Assembly: GCA_900547585.1 (NCBI GenBank)
Contig: URHD01000025.1
Coordinates: forward strand, 1 to 26,572
Length of the DNA stretch: 26,572 bases
Direction: 5' to 3'
Source: an uncultured bacterium
GTDB lineage: Bacteria; Cyanobacteriota; Vampirovibrionia; Gastranaerophilales; Gastranaerophilaceae
Shown: one piece after another, positions 7,208 to 13,913 of the stretch
How the letters are laid out: each line of letters starts with the position of its first letter
Numbering within the stretch: the stretch's first letter is position 1
The notes under the pieces: model-generated
What the model was told of the DNA's origin: nothing
Databases searched by the model: none
What the model saw: the letters and a program-made list of their open reading frames with translations, nothing else
Position numbers and translations under genes: made by a program

Positions 7208-8287
7208 ATGGAAAAGAAAATCGATTACGCAAGAAAAAACAAAAAACGCAGTTCAGCTGTGGATGCGCTCACGGAAGCCCAGAAAATCGCGTTTGCGCCC
7301 TTTACGTTTCAGGTGGTGGCCGCGCTTTTGGAATTCAATCTCCTGAACTCACTCAATCAGGCGCCAAAATCAAAAAAAGAACTTGAAAAAGACTGCAATA
7401 TTTCGCGCTATGCTCTGGACACGCTTTTTGATGCAGCGTTGTGTATCGGATTGGTAGAAAAAGATGCAAACGGCGTTTATTCTAACACAAAGCTTGCGGA
7501 TGCGTTTTTGTTCGACGAAATGACAAGGGTGAATTTCAATTTTATGAAAGATGTCTGCTATACAGGCGCTGCGGAGCTTGTTGATTCGTTTAAGGAGGGG
7601 TGTCCGAAAGGGCTTCAAAAACATTATTTTGAATCAAAGACAATTTATCCGGTTATTACAAAACTTTCTGAGAAAATGAAAAAAAGCTGGTACGAATTTG
7701 ACCATCATTATTCGGATGACTGCTTTGAGGAGGTTCTCGGAATAATCTTTCAGAAATCGCCCCGCCTGATTTGCGATATTGGCGGAAATACCGGAAAATT
7801 TGAAAATGCTTGCTTAAAATTCAATTCCGAATGCGAAATCATGATGATAGATTTGCCGGAAAATATTGAGGCAGCAAAAAAGAATTTTAATACCGGAAGA
7901 TGTCATTTTCTCGGGCATGATATCCTTTCTGCCGGCCTAATTCCCTTTTCCGGCGCGGTTCCTGATGCGGTTTTTATGAGCCAGTTTCTGGATTGCTTTT
8001 CAAGAGAACAAATTTTGTTCATTTTGAACAAAGTTGCCGCCGATATAAATGAAAATACAAGGGTTTACATTCTGGAGCCGTTTATTGATAATCAGCGCTT
8101 TGAGGGTGCGGCTTTTGCGCTTTCGCATATTTCTTTGTATTTCACCTGTATGGCAAACGGCAACAGCAAAATGTATAACGAAGCTGATATGAGAGAAATT
8201 ATCGGAAAATCAGGCTTAAAAATCAAAGCCGCATACCATAACATAGGAAAATATGCCTACACGCTTTTGGAGTGCGTGAAAAAATGA
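7208..8287 (+). CDS. SAM-dependent methyltransferase, O-methyltransferase-2-like (polyene cluster)
   Basis: This 359-residue protein has an N-terminal helical/winged-helix dimerisation region (about 20-100, with LLNSLNQAPKSKKELEKDC typical of the family) and a Rossmann methyltransferase domain. The SAM-binding glycine loop is CDIGGNTGKF (Asp190 to Gly196), followed by the acidic strand end MIDLPE. It probably methylates the aromatic head group of the polyene; methyltransferases are common in aryl-polyene clusters, though they often sit near the start of the cluster rather than after the exporter. Whether O or C is methylated cannot be decided from sequence. The stop overlaps the next ATG as ATGA. 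It may be transcribed from its own extended -10 element at 7192-7200 as well as from upstream. Confidence 0.75.
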   Translation: MEKKIDYARKNKKRSSAVDALTEAQKIAFAPFTFQVVAALLEFNLLNSLNQAPKSKKELEKDCNISRYALDTLFDAALCIGLVEKDANGVYSNTKLADAFLFDEMTRVNFNFMKDVCYTGAAELVDSFKEGCPKGLQKHYFESKTIYPVITKLSEKMKKSWYEFDHHYSDDCFEEVLGIIFQKSPRLICDIGGNTGKFENACLKFNSECEIMMIDLPENIEAAKKNFNTGRCHFLGHDILSAGLIPFSGAVPDAVFMSQFLDCFSREQILFILNKVAADINENTRVYILEPFIDNQRFEGAAFALSHISLYFTCMANGNSKMYNEADMREIIGKSGLKIKAAYHNIGKYAYTLLECVKK

Positions 8288-9216
8288 AATGGTATCAGCT
8301 TAAAGAACAGGCTGCCGGCGAAAAACGGCTTATGCTGATGTGGTTTATGTACAGACTCTTTGGCAAAAAAATTGTTCAATTTGTGGCTGCTTTTGTTGCG
8401 CTTTTTGCGTTTTGTTTTTCAAAAGAGATAAAATTTTTCACTTACAAAAATTTAAAGGTGATTTATGAATACACCGGAAATAATAATGCAAAACCCACGC
8501 TATTCAACAGATACAGGCTTGTTTTGAACTATGCTTTTTCGCTCGTTGACCGGATGGAGGTTTTTTCAAATAATTTTAATTCTGAAAAGCTTTATTTTGA
8601 AGACAAAACCGGAGAACAAGAATTGATTAGCCTCTTAAAAAGCGGCTGCGGGGTGTTTTTTATTTCTTCGCATGCTGGAAATATTGAAGTTTTAAGGAGT
8701 TTTATAAACAGCGGATATTTTGGCGCAAACCCGCATGTTAATATATTTTTGAGCGAGAGCCAGTGCCGGATTTTTAACGATTTTTTGAAAAAAATCCAGC
8801 AGAAAACTTCTGTTTCTACCTATCCTGTTGAACAAATCAATGCTGGTACGGCTATTGAGCTGAAAGACAGGATAGATAACGGAGAAATAGTTTTTATTGC
8901 CGGTGACAGGGTTTCTGCGGGCTCATCAAATGTTACTTTCAAGACAAAATTCTTTGGAAAAGGCACGGAATTCCCGGCAGGAACTTTCAAGCTTGCCCAG
9001 CTTATGGAGGTGCCTGTTTATTTTATTGCAGCGTTGAAGGCTCCGGATGATGCTTACAAAATCGTTTTAAAGCGGTTTGCGAGGGCTGAGGAGTGCTCAA
9101 AGTCTCAAAATTTGGCGAAAATGCAGCAGGAATATGCTGAATTCCTTGAAAAAACAGCTACTGAAGTTCCGCTTCAGTTTTATCATTTTTATGATATGTT
9201 CAATGAAGCCTGTTAG
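8284..9216 (+). CDS. LpxL/HtrB-family lysophospholipid acyltransferase (ApeJ-like position)
   Basis: This 310-residue membrane-anchored acyltransferase has an N-terminal hydrophobic segment (about 30-46), the HX4E catalytic motif (His130 to Glu135 in SSHAGNIE), and the AGDR segment (206-209) seen in LpxL/LpxM relatives. Such enzymes transfer acyl chains to lipid A or related lipids. A relative of this family occurs in aryl-polyene clusters as a glycosyltransferase/acyltransferase partner, so attachment of the polyene to its lipid anchor is the likely job. A lipid A late acyltransferase is the main alternative. Start ATG 8284 is chosen over the in-frame GTG 8272, because it makes the 4-base ATGA overlap with the previous gene. 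It is the last gene of the cluster. Confidence 0.75.
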   Translation: MKWYQLKEQAAGEKRLMLMWFMYRLFGKKIVQFVAAFVALFAFCFSKEIKFFTYKNLKVIYEYTGNNNAKPTLFNRYRLVLNYAFSLVDRMEVFSNNFNSEKLYFEDKTGEQELISLLKSGCGVFFISSHAGNIEVLRSFINSGYFGANPHVNIFLSESQCRIFNDFLKKIQQKTSVSTYPVEQINAGTAIELKDRIDNGEIVFIAGDRVSAGSSNVTFKTKFFGKGTEFPAGTFKLAQLMEVPVYFIAALKAPDDAYKIVLKRFARAEECSKSQNLAKMQQEYAEFLEKTATEVPLQFYHFYDMFNEAC

Positions 9217-9284
9217 GAACTACTTGAAATTTTAGATTTTATGATAAAATTAAATAGTACCGCTCAGGTAATAACAATTTTATA

Positions 9285-9373
9285 GAGTCGGAATGTAGCA
9301 AGGACTCAGTTTGTAACGATTGAGTATCGTTCAAATGGAGGTAGGCTAATCAGAAAGGAACTTTCTGTGAGCC
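9285..9373 (+). ncRNA. Candidate structured RNA upstream of tRNA-Pro (unknown family)
   Basis: Three consecutive hairpins fit in 89 bases that code for nothing. The first pairs GAGTC (9285-9289) with GACTC (9303-9307). The second pairs TTTG plus AACGAT (9310-9313, 9315-9320) with ATCGTT plus CAAA (9326-9335), with one bulged T and a five-base loop. The third pairs GGCT plus CAGAAAG (9344-9347, 9351-9357) with CTTTCTG plus AGCC (9361-9367, 9370-9373) around a GAA loop. No T-run follows. I see no match to SRP RNA, tmRNA, 6S or a known riboswitch. Because its first bases repeat the 5' end of the tRNA, it may be a relic of a mobile element or of its guide RNA scaffold. The strand is assumed from the neighbours. 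Confidence 0.4.
9286..9299 (+). repeat. 14-base direct repeat of the tRNA-Pro 5' end (second copy 9417-9430)
   Basis: AGTCGGAATGTAGC occurs at 9286-9299 and again at 9417-9430. The second copy covers three bases before tRNA-Pro, its full 5' acceptor strand and the first bases of the D stem. The copies are 131 bases apart and bracket the three-hairpin element. The pattern resembles the duplicated core left when an element integrates at a tRNA gene, but partial tandem duplication of the tRNA is also possible. Confidence 0.6.
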
Positions 9374-9419
9374 GTATGAAAATTAAAAGCTACAGGCATG
9401 TGAAAATTGAATAAAAAGT

Positions 9420-9493
9420 CGGAATGTAGCGCAGCTTGGTAGCGCACCGTGTTCGGGTCGCGGGGGTCGCAGGTTCAAATCCTGTCATTCCGA
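9420..9493 (+). tRNA. tRNA-Pro, anticodon CGG
   Basis: All four stems form. The acceptor CGGAATG (9420-9426) pairs with CATTCCG (9486-9492) and A9493 is the discriminator. The D stem GCGC pairs with GCGC. The anticodon stem CCGTG pairs with CGCGG around loop TTCGGGT (9452-9458), which places CGG at 9454-9456. The T stem GCAGG pairs with CCTGT around TTCAAAT. The 3' CCA is not encoded. A run of seven T follows at 9494-9500, which may help termination. deoB starts 20 bases downstream. Confidence 0.95.
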
Positions 9494-9513
9494 TTTTTTT
9501 GATTAAGGGGTAT

Positions 9514-10689
9514 ATGAAAAGAGCAATAATTTTAGTAATTGATTCAATGGGCGCGGGGGCGATGGCTGATTGCGCGCAATATAATGATGTGCCGGAATGC
9601 AATACTTTGAAAAATGTTGCTGATGCATGCGGCGGGTTGAAGATTCCGACAATGCAGGCGATGGGGCTGGCTAATGTTTGTGAGGTAAAAGGCGCCGAAC
9701 CGGTTAAAGCGCCCTGCGCTAAATACGGAATTATGCAAGAGGTCTCAAAAGGCAAGGATACAACCACCGGTCACTGGGAAATGGCAGGACTTGTGCTGGA
9801 TGTGCCGTTTCGGGTTTATCCGGAGGGATTTCCGAAAGAAATTATTGACGAATTTGTGCAAAAAACGGGCTGCAAAGGAATCCTCGGAAATTATCCGGCT
9901 TCCGGAACAAAAATTATTGAGGATTTGAACGAAGAACACCATAAAACAGGATTCCCAATCGTTTATACAAGCGCTGACAGCGTTTTTCAAATTGCTGTGG
10001 ATGTTGAGGTTGTGCCTCTGGAAAAACTTTATGAATATTGTAAAATTGCCCGTGAAATTCTGCGCGGTGAGCACAATGTTTCAAGAGTTATCGCCCGTCC
10101 GTATCATATCGTTGACGGCAAACCGCAGAGAATCTCAAAAGACCGTCGGGATTATTCCGTTGTTCCGCCCAAACCGACCGTTTTGAACGAAATCCTTGAA
10201 AAAGGCGGTCGCGTGTTCGGAATCGGCAAAATTGAGGATATTTTTGTAAAATACGGAGTTTCTCACGCGATTCATACCGGCTCAAACACTGAAGGGTTAA
10301 AGCTAACCCTTGCTGCGGTTAAAAATGAGCTGGAAATGAACTCTTTGCAGATTTCCGAAGCCGGAAATAACCCCAAATTTGAACTGATTTTTACAAATCT
10401 CGTTGATACGGATATGCTTTACGGTCATAGAAATGATTTCAAAGGCTACGGGGCGGCAATTGAGGAAATCGATGCGTTTTTGCCGCAGATTATGTATTCA
10501 ATGACCGAAGACGACATTCTCATCGTTACTGCTGACCACGGGTGCGACCCGACAGTTGCAGGAACCGACCATACCAGAGAACAGGTGCCCGTTCTCGTTT
10601 ACGGCAAGGCGCTGGAGCCTGAAAATCTCGGTGTTAAGCCTTCATTTACATTTGTTGCGGATACAGTCAGGGATTGGCTCTTAAATTAA
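9514..10689 (+). CDS. deoB: Phosphopentomutase
   Basis: This 391-residue cytosolic enzyme of the alkaline phosphatase superfamily interconverts ribose (or deoxyribose) 1- and 5-phosphates in nucleoside salvage. The N-terminal metal motif is ILVIDSMGAGA with Asp10. The phospho-threonine motif is KDTTTGHWEM (81-90), where Thr85 matches the catalytic residue of characterised phosphopentomutases. The C-terminal metal sites are in DTDMLYGHRND and TADHGCDPTVAGTDHTRE. Length is normal. ATG 9514 is the start: AAGGGG at 9505-9510 precedes it, and any in-frame start further upstream would run into tRNA-Pro. No other nucleoside catabolism genes are adjacent, so it appears to stand alone or to follow the tRNA transcript. 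Confidence 0.96.
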   Translation: MKRAIILVIDSMGAGAMADCAQYNDVPECNTLKNVADACGGLKIPTMQAMGLANVCEVKGAEPVKAPCAKYGIMQEVSKGKDTTTGHWEMAGLVLDVPFRVYPEGFPKEIIDEFVQKTGCKGILGNYPASGTKIIEDLNEEHHKTGFPIVYTSADSVFQIAVDVEVVPLEKLYEYCKIAREILRGEHNVSRVIARPYHIVDGKPQRISKDRRDYSVVPPKPTVLNEILEKGGRVFGIGKIEDIFVKYGVSHAIHTGSNTEGLKLTLAAVKNELEMNSLQISEAGNNPKFELIFTNLVDTDMLYGHRNDFKGYGAAIEEIDAFLPQIMYSMTEDDILIVTADHGCDPTVAGTDHTREQVPVLVYGKALEPENLGVKPSFTFVADTVRDWLLN

Positions 10690-10693
10690 ACTG

Positions 10694-10722
10694 TTTACGA
10701 CAATTGTAAAAAGTGGTACAAT
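10694..10722 (+). promoter_or_regulatory. Predicted promoter with extended -10 and an internal ACAATTGT dyad
   Basis: TTTACG (10694-10699) and TACAAT (10717-10722) are 17 bases apart, and TG at 10715-10716 plus surrounding bases approximate an extended -10. The palindrome ACAATTGT (10700-10707) sits in the spacer with TTT/AAA flanks and could bind a regulator. Transcription would start near 10729, only about 3 bases before the ATG at 10732, so the mRNA would be nearly leaderless; no ribosome site is visible. Confidence 0.5.
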
Positions 10723-10731
10723 GTATATATT

Positions 10732-11067
10732 ATGAGTTACATCCGGTGGTATGATAAAGATCCTGATTTGAGCCATTTAATGCATTTTATTGAGGGCTTG
10801 AACGATGAAGTTCGCAATGAAATTGCCCAGGATTTGATTCAAATTATGACGTCTGAGCTTGCTATCAATGCCGACGGTCAAATTTCTGATATTTCATCGA
10901 GCGGAGTTACTGAATACAAGCGATGGTATGACAGAAACATTACTTTGCATTCCGCGGTTGAAATGATAAAAAATCTGGATACGGAAGAGCGCAGAGAAAT
11001 TATTGAGCGTATAATGGAATCAATTGTTCAGATTTTAACGGAATTGAATTATGAAACACAGCAATAA
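10732..11067 (+). CDS. Small cytosolic protein with two RWYD-type helical repeats, function unknown
   Basis: I do not recognise a characterised family. The 111-residue acidic protein has no signal peptide or membrane segment. It consists of two gapless repeats 59 residues apart: residues 3-43 begin YIRWYD and residues 62-102 begin YKRWYD. In both, a hydrophobic helix, an N-L-(N/D)-x-E turn region and an R-x-E-I segment follow in register. Between them is a short polar linker (about 45-60, rich in Ser, Asp and Ile). The repeat looks like a helical hairpin, possibly for binding a partner. It has its own promoter, lacks a ribosome site, and overlaps the following reductase gene by 17 bases, so the two are co-transcribed. 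Confidence 0.75.
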   Translation: MSYIRWYDKDPDLSHLMHFIEGLNDEVRNEIAQDLIQIMTSELAINADGQISDISSSGVTEYKRWYDRNITLHSAVEMIKNLDTEERREIIERIMESIVQILTELNYETQQ

Positions 11068-11794
11068 TGTCCTTGTTACAGGTTCTTCAAGAGGAATTGG
11101 CGCTTCAATTGCCAAAATTCTTGCGCAAAGCGGTTTTAATATTATTTTGCACGGGCGCGATGAGGCGAAATTAAAGGAAGTTATGAAAAATACCGGTGCT
11201 GCCGGATATTTTTCTGTTGATTTGTGCGTTGAAAATGCCTGCGAAACGCTTATTAAAATGGTGAGTGAAAAATTCGGGCCGGTTGATGTGCTTGTGAACA
11301 ACGCAGGGGCGTATGTTTGGGCGCCTGTTGAAAAAACATCGGATAATGATTTGGATTTGCTTATGAAACTCAATATTGAAGCCCCATTCCGGCTCATCAG
11401 GGCGGTTGTGCCCGAAATGAAAGCAAAAAATTACGGGCGCATTGTGAATATTGGTTCTATTAGCGGCGCAGTGGGCGAAGCGAACGCTTCTTTGTATTCT
11501 TTGACAAAATCTGCGTTTTCCGGCATGACAAAGGCGCTTGCGCTGGAGCTTGCGTGTGATGGCATAACGATAAATACCATCAATCCCGGCTGGGTTGACA
11601 CAGAGCTTTCTGAATTTGCCTGCAATGCTGATAACGGCGGGTTTTCAAAGGAAGAAAACCTTGAAGTGATACCCCAGCGCAGGTTTATCCATCCCGATGA
11701 GGTCGGGGAGCTTGTTAAGTACCTAGTTTCAGACGGAGCAAAGGGGCTTACCGGTCAGTGCATAAATCTTTGTGCGGGTTTGAGCGTCGGGTGA
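11051..11794 (+). CDS. FabG-like short-chain dehydrogenase/reductase
   Basis: This 247-residue classical SDR has the dinucleotide-binding motif VTGSSRGIG (9-17), the NNAG motif (83-86) and the catalytic triad Ser136, Tyr149, Lys153 (S-x12-YSLTK). The later NPGWVDTEL segment is typical of 3-oxoacyl-ACP reductases. An Arg at position 36 (HGRDEAK) suits NADPH. It probably reduces 3-oxoacyl-ACP to 3-hydroxyacyl-ACP. It could serve general fatty acid synthesis or provide the ketoreduction missing from the visible part of the polyene cluster about 2 kb upstream, but it lies in another transcription unit. The start overlaps the upstream gene by 17 bases. SDR substrate cannot be fixed from sequence alone. 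Confidence 0.82.
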   Translation: MKHSNNVLVTGSSRGIGASIAKILAQSGFNIILHGRDEAKLKEVMKNTGAAGYFSVDLCVENACETLIKMVSEKFGPVDVLVNNAGAYVWAPVEKTSDNDLDLLMKLNIEAPFRLIRAVVPEMKAKNYGRIVNIGSISGAVGEANASLYSLTKSAFSGMTKALALELACDGITINTINPGWVDTELSEFACNADNGGFSKEENLEVIPQRRFIHPDEVGELVKYLVSDGAKGLTGQCINLCAGLSVG

Positions 11795-11831
11795 TGTTCA
11801 GGGCGTGACAAAACAGAAAATTTGTATATTC

Positions 11832-11860
11832 TTGCTCCAAATTATTGGTTATTGTATGAT
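11832..11860 (+). promoter_or_regulatory. Predicted promoter for lpxI-lpxB
   Basis: TTGCTC (11832-11837) and TATGAT (11855-11860) are separated by 17 bases, in the gap between the reductase gene and lpxI. A transcript from about 11867 would have a leader of roughly 24 bases containing GGAGAGAG (11881-11888) before the GTG start. Confidence 0.5.
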
Positions 11861-11890
11861 AATAACAAATATGCGAAAAAGGAGAGAGTT

Positions 11891-12706
11891 GTGTCTATTG
11901 TTTTAGACCAAAAACAGTGTTTAATCGCCGGTGATGGCGAGCTTCCGGTTCAGATGGCTGAATATGCTCAGAAGAACGGATTTGATGTTGTTGCTATATC
12001 ACTTTCGGGCGATAACAGAAATAAATTGAAAAAATATTGCTCAAAGGTCTATAATTACGGGCCCGGAGAAATTTTGAAAATAAAACAAACCCTTGTCGAT
12101 GAGGGGATAAAACAGGTTACTTTCATAGGAAAAGTCCATAAAGGCTTGATTTTGCGCTGTCCTAAGTTCGACAAAGAAGCGCTCCGCCTTATAAAAGAAG
12201 CCCAGCGCCTCAATGACGATGCTGTTATGCTGATTGTTGTTGAACAGCTGGAACAGATGGGGATTACCGTATTAGACCAGACTATTTTTATAAAACATCT
12301 CATCGCCCCTCCCGGAGTCCTCGGAAAACATGAACCGGATGAAGAACAGATGATTGATGTTGAATACGGTTACTGGCTTGCCAAAGAAATGGGTAAACTG
12401 GATGTCGGGCAGTCTGTTGTAATAAAAAACAAGATGATTATGGCTGTTGAGGCTATTGAGGGCACTGATAAATGTATCGAGCGCGGCTGCAAGCTTGGCG
12501 GAAAGGGCGTTGTTGTCGTAAAAGTAAGCAAACCCACGCAGGATAAGCGTTTTGATATTCCGGCTATCGGGCTTAATACCCTTAAAATGATGAAACGCAA
12601 CGGCGCAAGAATCCTTGCTGTCGAGGCAAACGAAACAATCATCGTAAATCAGAAAGAACTGGTTGATTTTGCTAACAAAAACAACATAATTGTGATGGCA
12701 ATATGA
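11891..12706 (+). CDS. lpxI: UDP-2,3-diacylglucosamine pyrophosphatase LpxI
   Basis: This 271-residue enzyme hydrolyses UDP-2,3-diacylglucosamine to lipid X and UMP, the step before LpxB in lipid A synthesis. The N-terminus CLIAGDGELPVQMAEYA matches the LpxI (DUF1009) start. The C-terminal block KPTQDKRFDIPAIGLNTL holds the conserved acidic residues of the active site. LpxI replaces LpxH in many bacteria outside the gamma and beta Proteobacteria. I chose GTG 11891: GGAGAGAG lies just upstream, the family start then aligns, and the in-frame open stretch before it is unlike the family. The 4-base overlap with lpxB indicates co-translation of consecutive steps. Confidence 0.93.
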   Translation: MSIVLDQKQCLIAGDGELPVQMAEYAQKNGFDVVAISLSGDNRNKLKKYCSKVYNYGPGEILKIKQTLVDEGIKQVTFIGKVHKGLILRCPKFDKEALRLIKEAQRLNDDAVMLIVVEQLEQMGITVLDQTIFIKHLIAPPGVLGKHEPDEEQMIDVEYGYWLAKEMGKLDVGQSVVIKNKMIMAVEAIEGTDKCIERGCKLGGKGVVVVKVSKPTQDKRFDIPAIGLNTLKMMKRNGARILAVEANETIIVNQKELVDFANKNNIIVMAI

Positions 12707-13824
12707 AAAAACTCTTTATCGTAACAGGAGAACTCTCCGGTGATACGCATGCGGCTGCTGTGGTTGAGCAAATTCGGGCACAGGGCGGTGATGTTGAGAT
12801 AGAAGCAATCGGCGGAGCAAATTTGCGCGAGCTCGGGGTGAAACTTTTTGTTGACCATTCGAAAATGTCAGCAATGGGGTTGAATTTTAAGATTCTTTTT
12901 GACCATATTAGGCTGGGCAAGCGGCTTGTAGATTATTTGAAAAATGAGTACAAACCGGATCTGGTTTTATTGATTGACTATGGTGGGTTTAATCTTAATC
13001 TTTCAAAATTTTTAAAAAAAGAGGGGATAAAAACTTTTTATTACATTCCTCCGCAGATTTGGGCTTCTCGAAAATGGAGAATTAAAACAGTAAAGAAAAA
13101 TATTAGCAAAGTTTTGACGATTTTCCCGTTTGAAAAAGCAATGTATGAAAAAGAGGGAATTGACGCTGAATTTGTCGGACATCCGCTTGTTGCGCAGCTT
13201 CCTCAGCCGGCAAACCGTGATGATTTCTTTGAAAAATACGGGTTGGATAAAAATAAAAAGCTTGTTTCTATTTTTCCGGGAAGCAGGACTTTTGAGCTGC
13301 AAAATTTGATGGATATTTTTCTTGAGGCGGCAAAAATTCTCAAAGAAAAAGAAAACAATGTTCAATTCGTAATTTCGCAGGCTCCCAGCATAAAAGATGA
13401 AACTTTTGAGAAATATTTTAAAAATTCTGATATTCTGGTGATAAAAAACGATAACCACGCGCTTTTGAGCGTTTCTGATGCGCTGATTCTGGCTTCCGGC
13501 ACAGTTGCGCTGGAGGCGGCACTGTATCAGACGCCGATGATTATAAGTTATCGCGGGCCATGGTTTTACTATTTTGTTTATAGGCTCGTGCGCTGCATAA
13601 ACAGGGTTTGTTTGCCTAATATTATTCTGGACAAAGATGTTGTTCCTGAAATTCTGCAAGGTGACTGCAAGGCGGAGATTATTGCAGAAAATATCCACAA
13701 ACTTTTGACCAATGAAGATGAAAGAGCCGCGATGATAGAGAATCTGGGGCATGTAAAATCAATGCTCTCAAAGCATCAGGCTGCAAAAGAGGCCGCAAAC
13801 GTAATTATTTCTGCGCTTAAATAA
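12703..13824 (+). CDS. lpxB: Lipid-A-disaccharide synthase LpxB
   Basis: This 373-residue inverting glycosyltransferase (GT-B fold, family GT19) joins lipid X to UDP-2,3-diacylglucosamine to make the lipid A disaccharide at the inner membrane. The N-terminal GELSGD motif (9-14), the middle YYIPPQIWASRKWR block, FPFEKAMYEKEG and FVGHPL, and the C-terminal nucleotide-binding stretch with SGTVALEAAL are all present. In many relatives the block reads YYVSPQVWAW, so Ile-Pro and Ala-Ser are mild variants. Length is normal. It overlaps lpxI by ATGA. The pair shows that the organism makes lipid A and has an outer membrane. Confidence 0.95.
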   Translation: MKKLFIVTGELSGDTHAAAVVEQIRAQGGDVEIEAIGGANLRELGVKLFVDHSKMSAMGLNFKILFDHIRLGKRLVDYLKNEYKPDLVLLIDYGGFNLNLSKFLKKEGIKTFYYIPPQIWASRKWRIKTVKKNISKVLTIFPFEKAMYEKEGIDAEFVGHPLVAQLPQPANRDDFFEKYGLDKNKKLVSIFPGSRTFELQNLMDIFLEAAKILKEKENNVQFVISQAPSIKDETFEKYFKNSDILVIKNDNHALLSVSDALILASGTVALEAALYQTPMIISYRGPWFYYFVYRLVRCINRVCLPNIILDKDVVPEILQGDCKAEIIAENIHKLLTNEDERAAMIENLGHVKSMLSKHQAAKEAANVIISALK

Positions 13825-13865
13825 TCTACCCGGTTGGGTATATAGTAAGTATGTGTCTTTTATTA

Positions 13866-13871
13866 TATAAT
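13866..13871 (+). promoter_or_regulatory. Consensus -10 box before the sensor kinase
   Basis: A perfect TATAAT lies 43 bases before the kinase start, in the 89-base gap after lpxB. The bases 17 upstream (TAGTAA) are a poor -35 box, so this promoter may need an activator. A short perfect hairpin, TACCC-GGTT-GGGTA (13827-13840), lies between the lpxB stop and this box but lacks a T-run. Purine-rich AAGAGAGAG before the ATG is the ribosome site. Confidence 0.35.
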
Positions 13872-13913
13872 CCGGTGATAAATCAGGGTTATTAAAATAA
13901 GAGAGAGTTTTCT

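Noticed and set aside
9369..9380. Group II intron domain V (GAGCCGTATG)
   Set aside because: Only the first strand is similar; the complementary second strand is absent nearby and no reverse transcriptase is encoded.
9436..9513. In-frame upstream extension of deoB
   Set aside because: It would run through tRNA-Pro; the known phosphopentomutase N-terminus begins at ATG 9514, with Thr85 then in its expected position.
11871..11906. Eleven-codon leader peptide overlapping the lpxI start
   Set aside because: It has no ribosome site, and a short ORF of this length is expected by chance.
13012..13752. Long reverse-strand ORF of 246 codons inside lpxB
   Set aside because: It is a shadow of a clear lpxB gene and its translation resembles no protein family.
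13827..13840. TACCC/GGGTA hairpin as terminator of lpxB
   Set aside because: It has only five base pairs and no T-run; recorded only as a weak structure.
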